A DNA stretch of 64,000 bases, from contig JBAIZL010000058.1 in assembly GCA_036971475.1 (NCBI GenBank), forward strand, positions 1,536,001-1,600,000. Direction: 5' to 3'. Below are positions 60,601 through 64,000 of this stretch, in pieces. Position 1 is the stretch's first letter, and every line of letters starts with the position of its first letter. The translations under genes and the position numbers were made by a program. The notes beneath the pieces were generated by a model that saw nothing but the letters and a program-made list of their open reading frames with translations, was not told where the DNA came from and made no database searches. The DNA is from Prosapia bicincta (lineage: Eukaryota > Arthropoda > Insecta > Hemiptera > Cercopidae).

Positions 60601-63600
60601 GTGACAATTCACCCATTTCCCTAATCAAATATAGTGTCAATCCAGCAACATCCACAATCGCGCACAGCCCAAAATGAGTACTGGGACAATTTCGCATTGT
60701 GACAATTCACCCATTGCAGTAATCAAATACAGTGGCAATCCCGCACATCCACAATCGCGCACAGCCGATATGAGTACTGGGACAATTTGCATTGTGACAA
60801 TTCACCCATTTCCCTAATCAAATATAGTGTCAATCCAGCAACATCCACAATCGCGCACAGCCCAAAATGAGTACTGGGACAATTTCGAATTGTGACAATT
60901 CACCCATTGCAGTAATCAAATACAGTGGCAATCCCGCACATCCACAATCGCGCACAGCCCAAAATGAGTACTGGGACAATTTCGCATTGTGACAATTCAC
61001 CCATTGCAGTAATCAAATACAGTGGCAATCCCGCACATCCACAATCGCGCACAGCCGATATGAGTACTGGGACAATTTGCATTGTGACAATTCACCCATT
61101 TCCCTAATCAAATATAGTGTCAATCCAGCAACATCCACAATCGCGCACAGCCCAAAATGAGTACTGGGACAATTTCGCATTGTGACAATTCACCCATTGC
61201 AGTAATCAAATACAGTGGCAATCCCGCACATCCACAATCGCGCACAGCCGATATGAGTACTGGGACAATTTGCATTGTGACAATTCACCCATTTCCCTAA
61301 TCAAATATAGTGTCAATCCAGCAACATCCACAATCGCGCACAGCCCAAAATGAGTACTGGGACAATTTCGCATTGTGACAATTCACCCATTTCCCTAATC
61401 AAATATAGTGTCAATCCAGCAACATCCACAATCGCGCACAGCCCAAAATGAGTACTGGGACAATTTCGCATAGTGACAATTCACCCATTGCAGTAATCAA
61501 ATATATTGGTAATCCCGCACATCCACAATCGTGCACAGCCCAAAATGAGTACTGGGACAATTTCGCATTGTGACAATTCACCCATTTCCCTAATCAAATA
61601 TAGTATCAATCCAGCAACATCCACAATCGCGCACAGCCCAAAATGAGTACTGGGACAATTTCGCATTGTGACAATTCACCCATTGCCCTAATCAAATATA
61701 GTGTCAATCCAGCAACATCCACAATCGCGCACAGCCCAAAATGAGTACTGGGACAATTTCGCATTGTGACAATTCACCCATTGCCCTAATCAAATATAGT
61801 GTCAATCCAGCAACATCCACAATCGCGCACAGCCCAAAATGAGTACTGGGACAATTTCGCATTGTGACAATTCACCCATTGCAGTAATCAAATACAATGG
61901 CAATCCCGCACATCCACAATCGCGCACAGCCCAAAATGAGTACTGGGACAATTTCGCATTGTGACAATTCACCCATTTCCCTAATCAAATATAGTGTCAA
62001 TCCAGCAACATCCACAATCGCGCACAGCCCAAAATGAGTACTGGGACAATTTCGCATTGTGACAATTCACCCATTGCAGTAATCAAATACAGTGGCAATC
62101 CAGCAACATCCACAATCGCGCACAGCCCAAAATGAGTACTGGGACAATTTCGCATTGTGACAATTCACCCATTTCCCTAATTAAATATAGTGTCAATCCA
62201 GCAACATCCACAATCGCGCACAGCCCAAAATTAGTACTGGGACAATTTCGCACTGTGACAATTCACCCATTGCAGTAATCAAATACAGTGGCAATCCCGC
62301 ACATCCACAATCGCGCACAGCCCAAAATGAGTACTGGGACAATTTGCATTGTGACAATTCACCCATTTCCCTAATCAAATATAGTGTCAATCCAGCAACA
62401 TCCACAATCGCGCACAGCCCAAAATGAGTACTGGGACAATTTCGCATTGTGACAATTCACCCATTTCCCTAATCAAATATAGTGTCAATCCAGCAACATC
62501 CACAATCGCGCACAGCCCAAAATGAGTACTGGGACAATTTCGCATAGTGACAATTCACCCATTGCAGTAATCAAATATATTGGTAATCCCGCACATCCAC
62601 AATCGTGCACAGCCCAAAATGAGTACTGGGACAATTTCGCATTGTGACAATTCACCCATTTCCCTAATCAAATATAGTATCAATCCAGCAACATCCACAA
62701 TCGCGCACAGCCCAAAATGAGTACTGGGACAATTTCGCATTGTGACAATTCACCCATTGCCCTAATCAAATATAGTGTCAATCCAGCAACATCCACAATC
62801 GCGCACAGCCCAAAATGAGTACTGGGACAATTTCGCATTGTGACAATTCACCCATTGCCCTAATCAAATATAGTGTCAATCCAGCAACATCCACAATCGC
62901 GCACAGCCCAAAATGAGTACTGGGACAATTTCGCATTGTGACAATTCACCCATTGCCCTAATCAAATATAGTGTCAATCCAGCAACATCCAAAATCGCGC
63001 ACAGCCCAAAATGAGTACTGGAACAATTTCGCATTGTGACAATTCACCCATTGCCCTAATCAAATATAGTGGCAATCCCGCACATCCACAATCGCGCATA
63101 TCCCAAAATGAGTACTGGGACAATTTCGCATTGTGACAATTCACCCATTTCCCTAATCAAATATAGTGTCAATCCAGCAACATCCACAATCGCGCACAGC
63201 CCAAAATGAGTACTGGGACAATTTCGCATTGTGACAATTCACCCATTGCAGTAATCAAATACAGTGGCAATCCCGCACATCCACAATCGCGCACAGCCGA
63301 TATGAGTACTGGGACAATTTGCATTGTGACAATTCACCCATTTCCCTAATCAAATATAGTGTCAATCCAGCAACATCCACAATCGCGCACAGCCCAAAAT
63401 GAGTACTGGGACAATTTCGCATTGTGACAATTCACCCATTGCAGTAATCAAATACAGTGGCAATCCCGCACATCCACAATCGCGCACAGCCGATATGAGT
63501 ACTGGGACAATTTGCATTGTGACAATTCACCCATTTCCCTAATCAAATATAGTGTCAATCCAGCAACATCCACAATCGCGCACAGCCCAAAATGAGTACT

Positions 63601-64000
63601 GGGACAATTTCGAATTGTGACAATTCACCCATTGCAGTAATCAAATACAGTGGCAATCCCGCACATCCACAATCGCGCACAGCCCAAAATGAGTACTGGG
63701 ACAATTTCGCATTGTGACAATTCACCCATTGCAGTAATCAAATACAGTGGCAATCCCGCACATCCACAATCGCGCACAGCCGATATGAGTACTGGGACAA
63801 TTTGCATTGTGACAATTCACCCATTTCCCTAATCAAATATAGTGTCAATCCAGCAACATCCACAATCGCGCACAGCCCAAAATGAGTACTGGGACAATTT
63901 CGAATTGTGACAATTCACCCATTGCAGTAATCAAATACAGTGGCAATCCCGCACATCCACAATCGCGCACAGCCCAAAATGAGTACTGGGACAATTTCGC
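42641..64000. repeat. 97-bp satellite array, homogenised part, running off the window
   Basis: Three length classes coexist: 97 bp (CAATCCCGCACATCC form), 98 bp (CAATCCAGCAACATCC form) and 96 bp (lacking the C in TTTCGCATTG). Further variants are CCCAAAATGAG or CCGATATGAG, and CATTGCAGTAATC, CATTTCCCTAATC or CACTGCCCTAATC. Combinations recur in fixed order as higher-order repeats of 7, 8, 9, 11, 13, 16, 28, 30 and 40 units (about 682 to 3885 bp). Three units make 291 bp, a multiple of three, which explains the many 61-, 86- and 97-codon ORFs on both strands. The array has no end inside the window. Confidence 0.98.

Noticed and set aside
38649..64000. Dozens of 60-120 aa ORFs on both strands as genes
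   Set aside because: They repeat with the 97-bp satellite, three units making a multiple of three, and have no family resemblance.
38649..64000. CENP-B box in the satellite monomer
   Set aside because: The TTCG in the unit is not followed by the A and CGGG positions of the box.

Overview
The window looks like a piece of an arthropod genome, most likely an insect. It is AT-rich, with long microsatellites, decayed DNA transposons and very large tandem arrays, and no bacterial-type gene organisation outside one viral-like element. I found no intact cellular gene, rRNA, tRNA or CRISPR. The species assignment is inference from element types only.

The left 8 kb is AT-rich spacer. It holds a 55-bp inverted repeat around a (TA)n tract (4673-4850), a short tandem array typical of Helitron ends (4851-5530), and a decayed Helitron helicase C-terminus (5785-6060) followed by a Helitron-like 3' end at 6189.

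The centrepiece is a complete, boundary-defined Polinton/Maverick (adintovirus-like) element at 7997-20852. It has about 810-bp terminal inverted repeats that start AGTAG, and an exact 6-bp target duplication AATATA on both sides. All recognisable genes lie on the minus strand. In transcription order (high to low coordinate) they are: integrase with chromodomain (frameshifted), packaging ATPase (P-loop Gly replaced by Asp), a small ORF, a possible glycosyltransferase-like protein (frameshifted), a DUF8207-type protein, a fibre-like repeat protein (two breaks), a secreted matrix-metalloproteinase with hemopexin domain (broken), a VP1-type phospholipase A2 protein, an adenain-like cysteine protease, a minor capsid (penton-like) protein with one in-frame stop, a 48-residue ORF, the major capsid protein (several breaks), and a 148-residue conserved Polinton-type ORF. 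Together these would cut, package, assemble and deliver a DNA virion. The protein-primed DNA polymerase B expected in an autonomous element is absent; its place seems to be taken by about 1.2 kb of repeats. The copy is therefore an old, inactive, polymerase-less provirus-like element.

To its right come a 65-bp tandem repeat, a ~400-bp (CA)n tract, a 65-bp triplicate, a Tigger/pogo-type element with TA duplication (23732-24577), and 104-bp and ~30-bp minisatellites. An 8-kb 36-bp minisatellite follows (28675-36690); it has a 904-bp higher-order period and creates long spurious ORFs. From about 38649 to the end of the window (and beyond) lies a 97-bp satellite with layered higher-order repeats. 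The many 60-120 aa ORFs there are by-products of the repeat.
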